IMG/VR virus record: IMGVR_UViG_3300044729_002317
Location: 1 to 35,401 of that record
From: a virus
Reading direction: 5' to 3' (one strand)
DNA: 35,401 bases
Shown: positions 14,789-23,315 of the stretch, piece after piece
How positions within the stretch are numbered: position 1 is the first letter of the stretch
How the letters are laid out: each line of letters begins with the position of its first letter
The notes under the pieces: model-generated
What the model was told of the DNA's origin: nothing
The model's input: the letters and a program-made list of their open reading frames with translations, nothing else
Database searches by the model: none
Translations under genes and position numbers: made by a program

Positions 14789-16965
14789 ACACAATCTATC
14801 ACTGAGGTTACTGCGATTCCAGAGACTGCTGGAACACCAGTTGTTGAAGAATAATTTGGAGTAAATTGCATAACTGGAATGAGTTCTGCTCCTACTCCTG
14901 TGTTGGTATTTATAGTTAGTGTGGGAATGGTTTTAAATTCTCCTATAATATTTGTTGGCAACTTAACATCTACAATTGCTCCACTTCCAGGAGAAATAAT
15001 TGGTTCATAAGTATTTTTACCATCAGTAATTTTATCCCCAGTTGTATATCCATATCCTGGTTTATCTACCACAACATCAGTAACTGTGCCAGTTATAGAA
15101 GAACTTATTCCTGGTGCTGTAACATTGCCTTTACAATATCCATCACCAGAATTTAGAATTATAACTTTATCAATACCACCATCTTTTTCATTCACCTCAA
15201 CTCTTGCAGTTGCACCTAAACCATAATTACTTTTATCAACAATTCTTACATCTGTTGTTCCATTTGTATAACCAACTCCCCTGTTGGCAATTTGAACAGA
15301 GAAAATCTTACCATTATCACCAACTATTGGAATTGCTTTAGCACCAACTCCGTCACCTGTGATATAAACTTGTGGTGGTATGCACGTTTTCCATCTGCTT
15401 CCAATTGGCATTCTCATTAAATCATCCTGATTCTGTGGATTAAGAACTTTAGACACACAAGATGCATTATTAAGTGCTCTATCAATCAAACCACCAAATC
15501 CAGACCCAAAAGTATCAGTTGCAGAATATAAAGGAGTATTACGAAGAGAAACTTCTATTGAACTTCCTGCTTTAGCAGCAGTTTTAAACACATTAACATT
15601 ACTAACCATTTTTTTCCAATCATCTGCTTCTTTTTCACTTGGTCCAAATTTTGCTGCCCAAGTATGTGGTTTCTTGCAAGCAAGTCCAGTGCATTCAAGA
15701 AAGCTAAAAATTTGAGATGCCAAAGAACTTGCTTGATTTAAAATTCCAGAAATTGTTCCTAATCCACCAGTCAACCAACTAATACCAGACATTATATCAG
15801 ATAATGCATCTTCAATCGCATTCATTAGTTTAGCAAGAATTCCAGCAGTCCATTCTTCTGCTGCACAAAGAGGGACATTTACTGTTCTATCTACTAAATC
15901 CTGTAAAGCATTTGTAATAAAATCCAAAAGACTTGATGGAAGTTTTTCTAGAATACAAAAAATTCCATCAAGAATTTTCTTCATTGATTCCAAAACAATC
16001 TTTTGTTGGGGTTGTGGAACAACAAGACCGACTAATTTTCTAAATGCCCAAGTAATACATTTAAAAATTGTATTTCTTAAATTATTGATAATGAGTTTTA
16101 CGATACTAAGTATAGACCTAGCAGTATTACGAATTTGATTTCCTATATCTACAATTTCATTTAATACAGTATCTACATAAACATTTAAATATCGGTCTAA
16201 TCCATTTGTAATTGCCATAAAGCTCTGAAGAGCTTGTGAAATATCTCCGATTAATCCATTCTGACAACCATTAGGTATTGTAATTTCTACATCTGCTTTT
16301 TTCGCAACTTGCCATATAGATGATGCATCAAATTGAAGTCTATCTCCATACTGAGGAAATACACGAGTAGTCCCAGTGTAAAATCCAACATTTGAATTAA
16401 AAGCAATATCTACTTTGTCTTTTGTTGATAGTGGAGAAGTTTCTGTTTGAGGATTTTCAGGAATAATTTCTTTTTCTTTTCTTGCACTTCTTTGAGTTGC
16501 TGGGATATTATTTCCAGGATGTCCAGTAAATGGTTTGAATTGAGAACTTTTTTCTTTTGCTATTACCTCTTCTGAGATTAAATTCTTAACACCATCACTA
16601 CGATGAAGAAGACCCATTATGACTGGTTGTTGTGCATCATCTCCGTCAATAAAAAATCCAAAGCAAGTCTCACCACCCTTTAAATTTATTGTTGCTCCCA
16701 TACCACCTTGACCACTTCCAAAAGCAGGGTCCATCATAATCTGTGCCCAAGGCAAATCATTATCAGGAAGAACATTACCATCAAAAGTATGATGACCAAC
16801 AATTCTTACCTTACATCTTGCTGCCCACACTTGACCGTCAGAACCCTTTTCTTCTGAAAACTGAGATTTACTTTTCCAAGAATTTTGATTTGCTACTTGT
16901 CCAATCCACCAATAAAAACCATCTTTGCCAATGTAATTGGATTTCAATAAAGATTCTTCAATCAT
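14785..16965 (-). CDS. 5: Baseplate hub subunit gp5 (OB-fold), no lysozyme domain seen
   Basis: 726 residues, ATG start. Residues 15-135 read GKDGFYWWIGQV ... VRIVGHHT ... LPWAQIMMDPAFGSGQGGMG ... GETCFGFFIDGDDAQQPVIM, matching the OB-fold N-terminal domain of T4-type gp5 at the tip of the tail. The middle (about 210-430) is mostly helical. Residues about 535 to the end hold several GxGYT/GDGYC/GYGYTTG beta units shared with the fibres. T4 gp5 carries a T4-lysozyme domain after the OB fold; nothing like it is recognisable here. Lytic domains sit instead in the two proteins encoded just upstream. The start overlaps the 69-residue gene by 8 nt. Confidence 0.8.
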   Translation of the reverse strand: MIEESLLKSNYIGKDGFYWWIGQVANQNSWKSKSQFSEEKGSDGQVWAARCKVRIVGHHTFDGNVLPDNDLPWAQIMMDPAFGSGQGGMGATINLKGGETCFGFFIDGDDAQQPVIMGLLHRSDGVKNLISEEVIAKEKSSQFKPFTGHPGNNIPATQRSARKEKEIIPENPQTETSPLSTKDKVDIAFNSNVGFYTGTTRVFPQYGDRLQFDASSIWQVAKKADVEITIPNGCQNGLIGDISQALQSFMAITNGLDRYLNVYVDTVLNEIVDIGNQIRNTARSILSIVKLIINNLRNTIFKCITWAFRKLVGLVVPQPQQKIVLESMKKILDGIFCILEKLPSSLLDFITNALQDLVDRTVNVPLCAAEEWTAGILAKLMNAIEDALSDIMSGISWLTGGLGTISGILNQASSLASQIFSFLECTGLACKKPHTWAAKFGPSEKEADDWKKMVSNVNVFKTAAKAGSSIEVSLRNTPLYSATDTFGSGFGGLIDRALNNASCVSKVLNPQNQDDLMRMPIGSRWKTCIPPQVYITGDGVGAKAIPIVGDNGKIFSVQIANRGVGYTNGTTDVRIVDKSNYGLGATARVEVNEKDGGIDKVIILNSGDGYCKGNVTAPGISSSITGTVTDVVVDKPGYGYTTGDKITDGKNTYEPIISPGSGAIVDVKLPTNIIGEFKTIPTLTINTNTGVGAELIPVMQFTPNYSSTTGVPAVSGIAVTSVIDCV

Positions 16966-17167
16966 CGTAAATTCTACACTCCAGTGCGTTTGGGTTTAAA
17001 TCGCAAAATAATTCTAATGCATTTGGTATTAAAGTATTATTTGGATTATTCTTTTGATATTCCAAAAGTTCTTCCAAATGTGCTTCTAAGTATCTTTTTC
17101 TTTGTTTATTTAATGATGAATTTCCCAATTCATCATTTATATTATGTATGAATTGTTGTAAATCCAT
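16958..17167 (-). CDS. Small conserved-looking protein between hub genes
   Basis: 69 residues, ATG start, 5 nt after the gp27-like gene, overlapping the gp5 start by 8 nt. It is predicted almost entirely helical (SLNKQRKRYLEAHLEELLEY) with an acidic, Cys/Asn-containing C-terminus (LFCDLNPNALECRIYDD). No family was recognised. Tight packing between two hub genes suggests an assembly or minor structural role. Confidence 0.65.
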   Translation of the reverse strand: MDLQQFIHNINDELGNSSLNKQRKRYLEAHLEELLEYQKNNPNNTLIPNALELFCDLNPNALECRIYDD

Positions 17168-17172
17168 TTTTC

Positions 17173-18486
17173 TTACCCGTTTTGAGGACCGTAAAGACCG
17201 TAACTATCACGAATTAATTTTACACTTGTAACCATTTGATTTCCTTCAAAATGATGTCTCAATTCTTTAATCAAATAATTTCCACTTTGCTCATCATCTG
17301 CTTCTTTATTATCCGATCTTTTGATTCTCGGAAATTGTGCATTTATAATATCTCCAACTTTCAGTTTTATATTACAAGGTATAACCATATTTAGTGCTTG
17401 AGTGAATAATAAATTATATCTAGAATAAGACATTGACATATCCGCACCACTTCTTGACTTGCCACTTACAGTTCCATCATTATTCAAATTTCCTCTATCA
17501 GAAATTTTAAACATAATTCTACTAATACTATCTCCAAATTCATCAGAAACAGCAATATTCTTAGACGCACCTAGTTTATTTTTAACTTGGTCTTTCACTG
17601 TGTATTTGTAAATATCTAAAGTGTTTGAATACAAATCAAAATAATATGTTTTATTTGAATACATACCAACTCTCAATGATTTCATCAAATCAATATTCTT
17701 TTCATACTTATAGTTTAAAATTCTAAAATTTGTTTCTACATTATTACTCTCAATGATTGGAGCATATTGATAATTATATATTGATTCCTTATCGGCACTA
17801 TTGTTTTGAATTTGAGTGCTTGAAACTAAACTATCAATACTTCTAAAATTAAACCCATCTTTGTTTTCATAGAATAAGAATCCTGCAGTTCCTTTTGCGA
17901 TTCCACTATTCTCTCCACCTGATGTTCCAGAGTTTTGACCATTTGCAGGAACTGCTTTTGGTCCCAACCAAGTCAAAGTATGAAATGGTTTTCTATTGTT
18001 TCCAATAAAAGAAAAATCATTTGATGTTCCTTCTATATTTTCACTCTTAAATTTTTTAGTTTTTAATACATCTTTTAAAATTTTAGTTACTGTAGTTTGA
18101 ATATTACCTGTATATTTTCTTTCACATCTGACAGTATCATTCGTCAAACCTTCACGAGAAACTAAGTGTAAAGTGAACATTTCACTTGACTTTTGTGCAT
18201 CAAGATTGCTAACCTTATAAACATAAAAAGCAGTATCACCGTCAAATAAAAATTCACCAAATGCAGTATCAACACTAATGGAAACTTTTTCTCCACCACG
18301 AATTGGTAAAAGATTAAACAAACTTGTACTATTAACTATTTGTGCAGTAGCAGTTATACAAGGAGATAAAATATCCTCAAAGTAATCAAAAAACAATAAT
18401 GAATTGGTAATATCAATTTTTTTACTACCATCTAATGATTGTATGATAAAATAATTTGGTTTAAATGCTGCTACAGATTGTGACAT
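17173..18486 (-). CDS. 27: Baseplate central hub protein, gp27-like
   Basis: 437 residues; ATG overlaps the upstream stop by 1 nt (TAATG). N-terminal strands (ITNSLLFFDYFEDILSPC ... FNLLPIRGGEKVSISV ... FYVYKVSN) and a later FLFYENKDGFNFRSIDSLV segment have the order expected of T4 gp27/gpD-type hub proteins, which form the trimeric ring around gp5. The C-terminus has a long strand pair ending in LKVGDIINAQFPRI and GNYLIKELRHHF, also typical of hub proteins. Placement next to gp5 agrees. Length is slightly above T4 gp27 (about 390). The assignment is by pattern, so moderate. Confidence 0.6.
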   Translation of the reverse strand: MSQSVAAFKPNYFIIQSLDGSKKIDITNSLLFFDYFEDILSPCITATAQIVNSTSLFNLLPIRGGEKVSISVDTAFGEFLFDGDTAFYVYKVSNLDAQKSSEMFTLHLVSREGLTNDTVRCERKYTGNIQTTVTKILKDVLKTKKFKSENIEGTSNDFSFIGNNRKPFHTLTWLGPKAVPANGQNSGTSGGENSGIAKGTAGFLFYENKDGFNFRSIDSLVSSTQIQNNSADKESIYNYQYAPIIESNNVETNFRILNYKYEKNIDLMKSLRVGMYSNKTYYFDLYSNTLDIYKYTVKDQVKNKLGASKNIAVSDEFGDSISRIMFKISDRGNLNNDGTVSGKSRSGADMSMSYSRYNLLFTQALNMVIPCNIKLKVGDIINAQFPRIKRSDNKEADDEQSGNYLIKELRHHFEGNQMVTSVKLIRDSYGLYGPQNG

Positions 18487-20582
18487 TAGCTTGCTGACAG
18501 ATTAGTAAGTAACATAGTCTTCATAAGACTATTTACCAGTTGTCCTTCATCTGGACCAGGAAGAATTACAGTTCCTCCACCACCACCTCCAACTGGAATA
18601 AAGACTGGTTTTTGTTGTCCTCCTCCACCTTGAGGACTCATCATCATTGGTATAATTGTTGTAACCTGTTGTAGTTGATTATAAGAAGGGTATTGTTGGA
18701 GATTTTGAATCATTCCAGATTGATATGCAGCAATTGCCTCTGGAGTTAAATCTGGACCTCCTATTCCAGGTCTCTTTGAAGCATCCATTATTGCTTTAAT
18801 TCTGGAAAGATTTGAATTTGGATCACTTGCTTCATTTGCAATAATAGATTTATGGTACATTACATTTAATTTCTGTGCTTTTGCTAATTTTTCAACCAAT
18901 TCAGCAGTTTTTAAATTATATTCCTTTTCTCCAGGAGCACCAGTTTCACCTTTTGTTACATCAGCGTGTCCTGCAAAAATATGATATGCACGTTTAGGGT
19001 CTTTCATCATTGCTTCAACTATTCTTTTTGCATTTGCTTCAGCACCTAATGCCATATCTGACTCTAGAATATTTCCACCTCTATTTGTAACACCCAATCC
19101 TCCTCTAAAATTTTTACCATAAGTCCCGAAACTAGAAACAAGTGCTTGAGAAACAGCAGTATCTGGACTGGTATTGCTTGGGATTAATCCTGTCTTTTGT
19201 CCTTTTGCATTTGGGTCTGCGTGTAATTCTAAAACAAAAGGATTAGAACCTGCTCCCGAAACTCCTGCCTTTGGTTTGACTTTTACATTGCCACCGAATC
19301 TAAAATACTTATCTCCCTCACTTGTAGGTATTTCTAATTTTTTACTTCCTTGTCTAACTTCAAAATGAACGTGAGGTCCCGTAGAATTTCCTGTGCTTCC
19401 TACATTTCCAATTACAGTTCCAGGTTCTATTTGTTGTCCTTCTTTGACTGATATTTTACTTAAGTGCCCATAAAAACTACTAGAACCACCAGGATGTGCA
19501 ATTTGTACAGCATATCCATACCCACCATCATTAAATTGTGCGTATGTTACTTGACCAGGTTGAATCACACTTACTGGTGTTCCTTCCGTAATAGCATAAT
19601 CAACACCACTATGAATTCTTCCCCATCTCCAACCATAAGGAGATGAAGTATATTTGCTGGGCATTTGACCACCTTCAGCAGTCATATCTGGAAGTTCTCC
19701 TGGAATTTCAGGAGCATCTGGAATTGCATCTGGGTCTAAACCGTAATCCAACATCATTTCATCAGAACCAGCAGCAGCTGCGGCACCATTTACCACAGAA
19801 GCAAATGACTTATAGACAAAGTTTTCAAACTTTCCTACAGAGTCACTAAATCTGTTTATTACATCACCAAATCCACTTTCTTGAACTGATGCCTTTTGTT
19901 GTTGTTCTTGTGCCTTTAGTTTTTCTTCAACTTTTCCAGACACACCTCCAGCACCACCAGTTGCAAGTTCATATGCTCTATCTGCGGTGTAACCACCCAA
20001 AAATCCACCTGCCATACTTCCAATTACAAAACCAAGCCCAGGTATTGGAATTAGTGCTTGCCCAATGGCACCACCAAGTAATGAACCAGCAAGATTGCCC
20101 ACTGCTCCCGATGCTGCTTGACCTGTGCTTTCTCCCTCTGCCAATCCCTGAGCAAAATCCAATCCAGAAAAAACTGCATTCAAAATACCTACAGATTTGA
20201 GTCCTCCAAATTGTAACTTAGAACCAGAAACTATTGGTTTTGGTGGTCTCAATCCTCTTGTATTTTGAGGAGCACCCATTTTTCCTCTTGGAGGGAACAT
20301 ATTACCAAGAAAACCAGCAACATCAAGTGCCCCTCCAAGTAAAGATGATAATAAATTTCCAGGAGAACCAAAACTTGAAGCAATGTTTAAGTTCGCAAGT
20401 TCTTTAATTTTTCTTTTTTCAGGTAATTTTATTCTATTAATTTCTTTATTTTGAGTGTTTAAAAACTTAGAGAAATCAACAACATCTCTCTGAATTCCTT
20501 TTAGTCTTCTTGAGGAATCTCCACTAAAAGAAACTATGTTATTGGAAGCAGAAACTAAAGGAGAAGAAAGTACTTTTTTCAT
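18486..20582 (-). CDS. Tail/hub protein with M23 (LytM) endopeptidase domain
   Basis: 698 residues; ATG overlaps the upstream stop by 1 nt (TAATG). Residues about 60-230 are Gly/Ala-rich and hydrophobic (SLLGGALDVAGFLGNMF; GNLAGSLLGGAIGQALI), possibly membrane-active. Residues about 310-430 form an M23 metallopeptidase: SPYGWRWGRIHSGVDYA (zinc His and Asp), FYGHLS and GPHVHFEV (second His pair). Such domains cut peptidoglycan cross-bridges. Residues about 445-590 hold another conserved-looking block (FVLELHADPNAKG ... HIFAGHADVTKGETGAPGEK ... IIANEASDPNSNLSR) somewhat like an amidase but not assigned. The end is Gly/Pro-rich. It probably acts at the tail tip during DNA entry. Confidence 0.8.
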   Translation of the reverse strand: MKKVLSSPLVSASNNIVSFSGDSSRRLKGIQRDVVDFSKFLNTQNKEINRIKLPEKRKIKELANLNIASSFGSPGNLLSSLLGGALDVAGFLGNMFPPRGKMGAPQNTRGLRPPKPIVSGSKLQFGGLKSVGILNAVFSGLDFAQGLAEGESTGQAASGAVGNLAGSLLGGAIGQALIPIPGLGFVIGSMAGGFLGGYTADRAYELATGGAGGVSGKVEEKLKAQEQQQKASVQESGFGDVINRFSDSVGKFENFVYKSFASVVNGAAAAAGSDEMMLDYGLDPDAIPDAPEIPGELPDMTAEGGQMPSKYTSSPYGWRWGRIHSGVDYAITEGTPVSVIQPGQVTYAQFNDGGYGYAVQIAHPGGSSSFYGHLSKISVKEGQQIEPGTVIGNVGSTGNSTGPHVHFEVRQGSKKLEIPTSEGDKYFRFGGNVKVKPKAGVSGAGSNPFVLELHADPNAKGQKTGLIPSNTSPDTAVSQALVSSFGTYGKNFRGGLGVTNRGGNILESDMALGAEANAKRIVEAMMKDPKRAYHIFAGHADVTKGETGAPGEKEYNLKTAELVEKLAKAQKLNVMYHKSIIANEASDPNSNLSRIKAIMDASKRPGIGGPDLTPEAIAAYQSGMIQNLQQYPSYNQLQQVTTIIPMMMSPQGGGGQQKPVFIPVGGGGGGTVILPGPDEGQLVNSLMKTMLLTNLSAS

Positions 20583-22357
20583 TATCCGTCTACTATATTA
20601 TAAACCATTCTTGAATATAAAACTAAAAAATTATCAGTGTTTGCAGAAGGTAATAATGGAACTGATGGACCATTTTTTTGAGTTGATGGTGGTGCAGAAA
20701 TACCTCCTCCACCACCTTGAGATTGTTGAGGCATTGCACCAGACAAATCTATTGGTACAATATTTGTTTGTGATTGTGCTGCTGTTTGAGCAACTTGAGA
20801 AACACCTGTTGCTAAGTTGTTGTATTCTTCTAATTTTAATTTTCCAGCCTTATATGCTGCAGCATATTCTTTAGGCAATTCCTCATAACTACCTCCTATT
20901 CCTGGTTTTGGTTTATATGTTTTTTCCAATCCTGGAGTCAATTTTTTATACCATTCTCCAGTTTTAACTGATCCATATTCTGGATCAGGACCCCCAGAAT
21001 AACCACGATCAGTTCTATAAACAATATACTTATCTCTAAGTAATTGTGATATTTTAGCACCAGAATAACCTTGAGTGGTTAATGCTTCAGGAACTCCAGC
21101 ACCTCTCGTCTTAATTTCATTTGCAGAAAATCTTGCTTGGAATCTCAATCCCTCAGCAGTTTCTTTTATTTGACCTTTGGTCTCATCCCAAACCCCAGCC
21201 TTTTTGGCCTGATCGATTAAAGCAGTTCTTCTATCTTGATTCCAACTAAACATACCAGTATTAGGAATTTTTGCAGAAGGATCAGTATGAGTTCCAAACA
21301 AGTTTTTATTGTCCATCCCACCTTCTCTGCCAATTTCAGCAATTAATCTTTTTGCTCCCTCATCAGTATATCCAAGATTTCTATATTCATCATATAAAAC
21401 TGCTGATTTGCCTGCCATAGTAGATATATCACCACTTTTCAAATTACTATAATCCACTGGAGATCCAGGACCAGGACCTCCAGGACCAGGACCTCCAGGA
21501 CTTCCCCCACCACCTCCTGCACCACCACCAGGAGGTTTGGAAGGACCCTTTCCAATACCAATCATTGTATTAATTGCTGTAATAAATCTTTCTATTGCAG
21601 AACTAAACGTTGATATGATGTCTCCACCATCTCCAGGTTGAAGCATTCCTGCTCTAATTTCATCAACATTAGAAAGAGCATTCACTGTGCCAGCACCAAC
21701 AGCACCCAATCCAAGAGCACCAGCACCAAGGGCAAGCATTTTGCCTCTTCCCTTGAACATATTACCAAGTCCTCGTGGTGCGCTCTTTCTGACACCACCC
21801 ATGGGAACATCAACATCAATGTCAATTCCACCTCCACCACCTGGAGATGCTTTTGGAAGATTTGATAATTGTTGTACTATTTTTACAATGACCTGACGAA
21901 TCAATTTTGCAACTTCAAAACTTTCTGTAAATGATTTAGAAAGATTTTTTAAATTGTCACTTATTCTATTCACAAATTTTTTGTTGCCAAAAAACTGAAT
22001 GAATTGTATTACACTCTTATAGGTACTTAAAAACTTACTTAGAATGCCGGTTGGTTTCGCAGAATCAACATCAGATACTCTTTTCTTATAATCTGTAGTG
22101 AAACTTTGAAGAGTATTATTTAAAGTGCTTGTTATATTGTTTGTAATATTTGTAGAAATAGTACTTACGATTGAATCTACTGAAGATGGGACTGGTTTTG
22201 CAGTCCCTCTTTGAAATCCTACTATTTTATTTGCAGCAGAAGCAATTGAAGATGTTCCAAGAAAAGAACCACCAGAAATAAAATTTTTGGCGAGTTGTTG
22301 GTTTGTATTCTGCTTACCTACTATTCTTTCTGGGTTCAGAACCGAACCTATTACCAT
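20582..22357 (-). CDS. Tail protein with phage tail-lysozyme domain
   Basis: 591 residues, ATG start. Residues about 50-180 are helical (coiled, tape-measure-like). Residues about 200-225 are a hydrophobic Gly/Ala stretch (MLALGAGALGLGAVGAG), then a poly-Gly/Pro linker near 275-305. Residues about 315-415 (LYDEYRNLGYTDEGAKRLIA, EIGREGG, FSWNQDRRTALIDQAKKAG, FQARFSANEIK) follow the layout of the phage tail-lysozyme family, with the likely catalytic Glu near residue 342. The role would be local cell-wall hydrolysis from the tail. It sits where T4 has genes 27-29, and a tape-measure function is possible but unproven. A late promoter motif lies 21 nt upstream. Confidence 0.7.
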   Translation of the reverse strand: MVIGSVLNPERIVGKQNTNQQLAKNFISGGSFLGTSSIASAANKIVGFQRGTAKPVPSSVDSIVSTISTNITNNITSTLNNTLQSFTTDYKKRVSDVDSAKPTGILSKFLSTYKSVIQFIQFFGNKKFVNRISDNLKNLSKSFTESFEVAKLIRQVIVKIVQQLSNLPKASPGGGGGIDIDVDVPMGGVRKSAPRGLGNMFKGRGKMLALGAGALGLGAVGAGTVNALSNVDEIRAGMLQPGDGGDIISTFSSAIERFITAINTMIGIGKGPSKPPGGGAGGGGGSPGGPGPGGPGPGSPVDYSNLKSGDISTMAGKSAVLYDEYRNLGYTDEGAKRLIAEIGREGGMDNKNLFGTHTDPSAKIPNTGMFSWNQDRRTALIDQAKKAGVWDETKGQIKETAEGLRFQARFSANEIKTRGAGVPEALTTQGYSGAKISQLLRDKYIVYRTDRGYSGGPDPEYGSVKTGEWYKKLTPGLEKTYKPKPGIGGSYEELPKEYAAAYKAGKLKLEEYNNLATGVSQVAQTAAQSQTNIVPIDLSGAMPQQSQGGGGGISAPPSTQKNGPSVPLLPSANTDNFLVLYSRMVYNIVDG

Positions 22358-22378
22358 CTTGCTTTCTTATTTTAGAAT

Positions 22379-22386
22379 TATTTATT
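22379..22386 (-). promoter_or_regulatory. T4-type late promoter AATAAATA before the tail-lysozyme gene
   Basis: Motif covers the TAA stop of gp51 and ends 21 nt before the ATG at 22357, the same spacing as at gp26. Confidence 0.5.
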
Positions 22387-22555
22387 GAGCATTTTGTTGT
22401 TTTAGTTTCTCATCTTCAATATGTTGTTGGAGAAGTGCTAAGTAAATATCTCTTTCCCAAGGCATCATATTTTCAACATCCCTAATCGGCCATTTATGAA
22501 ATTGAAGTAATGCAAAATTAATTCTAAAGTATGACTCCAATTCCATATAAGCCAT
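22382..22555 (-). CDS. 51: gp51-like baseplate hub assembly protein / T-type tail chaperone
   Basis: 57 residues, ATG at 22555, 2 nt after the gp26 stop. It begins MAYMELESYFRINFALLQFH and contains IRDVENMMPWERDIYLALL, then an acidic/Gln-rich helix. The MPWER.IY.xxL motif is characteristic of small tail assembly chaperone C-terminal parts (as in lambda GT-type proteins) and of the short gp51 of marine T4-like phages. No Shine-Dalgarno stands at usable distance from the ATG: the only purine block (GGAGGGG) is 23 nt upstream. The frame is exactly -1 relative to gp26, and a slippery heptamer lies just before the gp26 stop, so it may be made largely as a gp26-gp51 fusion of about 301 residues. 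Confidence 0.75.
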   Translation of the reverse strand: MAYMELESYFRINFALLQFHKWPIRDVENMMPWERDIYLALLQQHIEDEKLKQQNAQ

Positions 22556-22557
22556 AC

Positions 22558-22585
22558 TCAACCGAAAAAAGATGTTAACCCCTCC
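22558..22585 (-). promoter_or_regulatory. Putative programmed -1 frameshift site joining gp26 to gp51
   Basis: On the minus strand GGAGGGG (22585-22579) is followed by 8 nt, then T TTT TTC (22570-22564) with TTT and TTC as in-frame gp26 codons, then GGT and the TGA stop (22560-22558). A -1 slip continues CGG TTG AGT ATG GCT, entering gp51 in frame. Upstream SD-like element plus slippery heptamer is the layout of the E. coli dnaX signal. Confidence 0.65.
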
Positions 22586-23286
22586 AACGTAACTTCACTT
22601 TCCACTCCAGTCTTTGGATTCTTAACTTTTACTTTGTGTGCAAGTTTTGGCATTGTATTAAAAAAGTTTTCAACCTGTTTGAATTGATTTGAATCAAGTG
22701 TTTCAATCCAAGAAACTAATTCTTTTTTAGTACAATCAGATGCTGCCCAACTTTCTTCTTCATTAAAGATCATATCAATACAAGAAGCAATAATATCTAA
22801 AGATTTTTCAATATTTGATGTACTTTGCTCTGTGTTAAAATCAAAATTATTTTTAATAAACTGGTCTAAAGATGGATACTTCATTCTTAAAACTAAAGAA
22901 CTATCAAGTTTAATATCCGTGCTATGATTTTCTTCTTTTTGAACTTGAATCTCATCAATATAAATTGTGACTGGAACTTGAGTTTCCATATCATCACCAC
23001 AAGTAATAATTAATTCAATAGACTCACCAACAGATTTTGAACGAAGGTTTAAGAACAAATATTCAATATCAAAAGTTGGAAGTTCTTCTACTTTAATTGC
23101 TTTTGTTAAAATACAATCTTTTAATACTTGCTTGATTGCATTTGTAATTTCTTTTGTATCTTGACTTTCAAGAGCAAGAATTAATATCTTTTCTTCTTTG
23201 ACTAGAAATGGTCTGTATTTAATTGTTTTCCCAGTTGATGGCAAAACCAATTCATACGTTGGTGTAGAAATCTTAGGTAATGGCAT
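22558..23286 (-). CDS. 26: Baseplate hub subunit gp26
   Basis: 242 residues, ATG start. The N-terminus (PTYELVLPSTGKTIKYRPFL, then VKEEKILILALES) is the hallmark of the T4 gp26 baseplate family, followed by YLFLNLRSKSVGESIEL and a Cys-containing strand. In T4, gp26 is needed for hub assembly. The last codons are ACA TCT TTT TTC GGT TGA, containing a slippery heptamer that could send about a fraction of ribosomes into gp51. A late promoter motif lies 21 nt upstream, over the gp54 stop codon. Gene order gp54-gp26-gp51 on this strand agrees with a hub operon. Confidence 0.85.
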   Translation of the reverse strand: MPLPKISTPTYELVLPSTGKTIKYRPFLVKEEKILILALESQDTKEITNAIKQVLKDCILTKAIKVEELPTFDIEYLFLNLRSKSVGESIELIITCGDDMETQVPVTIYIDEIQVQKEENHSTDIKLDSSLVLRMKYPSLDQFIKNNFDFNTEQSTSNIEKSLDIIASCIDMIFNEEESWAASDCTKKELVSWIETLDSNQFKQVENFFNTMPKLAHKVKVKNPKTGVESEVTLEGLTSFFG

Positions 23287-23307
23287 AATTCAATAGTTCA
23301 GTGCTTT

Positions 23308-23315
23308 TATTTATT
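23308..23315 (-). promoter_or_regulatory. T4-type late promoter AATAAATA before gp26
   Basis: Motif overlaps the gp54 TAA stop (23311-23313); 21 nt separate it from the gp26 ATG at 23286. Confidence 0.5.

Noticed and set aside
14907-14914. Perfect TATAAATA on the minus strand inside gp5
   Set aside because: About 120 nt before the next gene and within a Thr/Asn-coding stretch; no spacing or gap supports promoter use.
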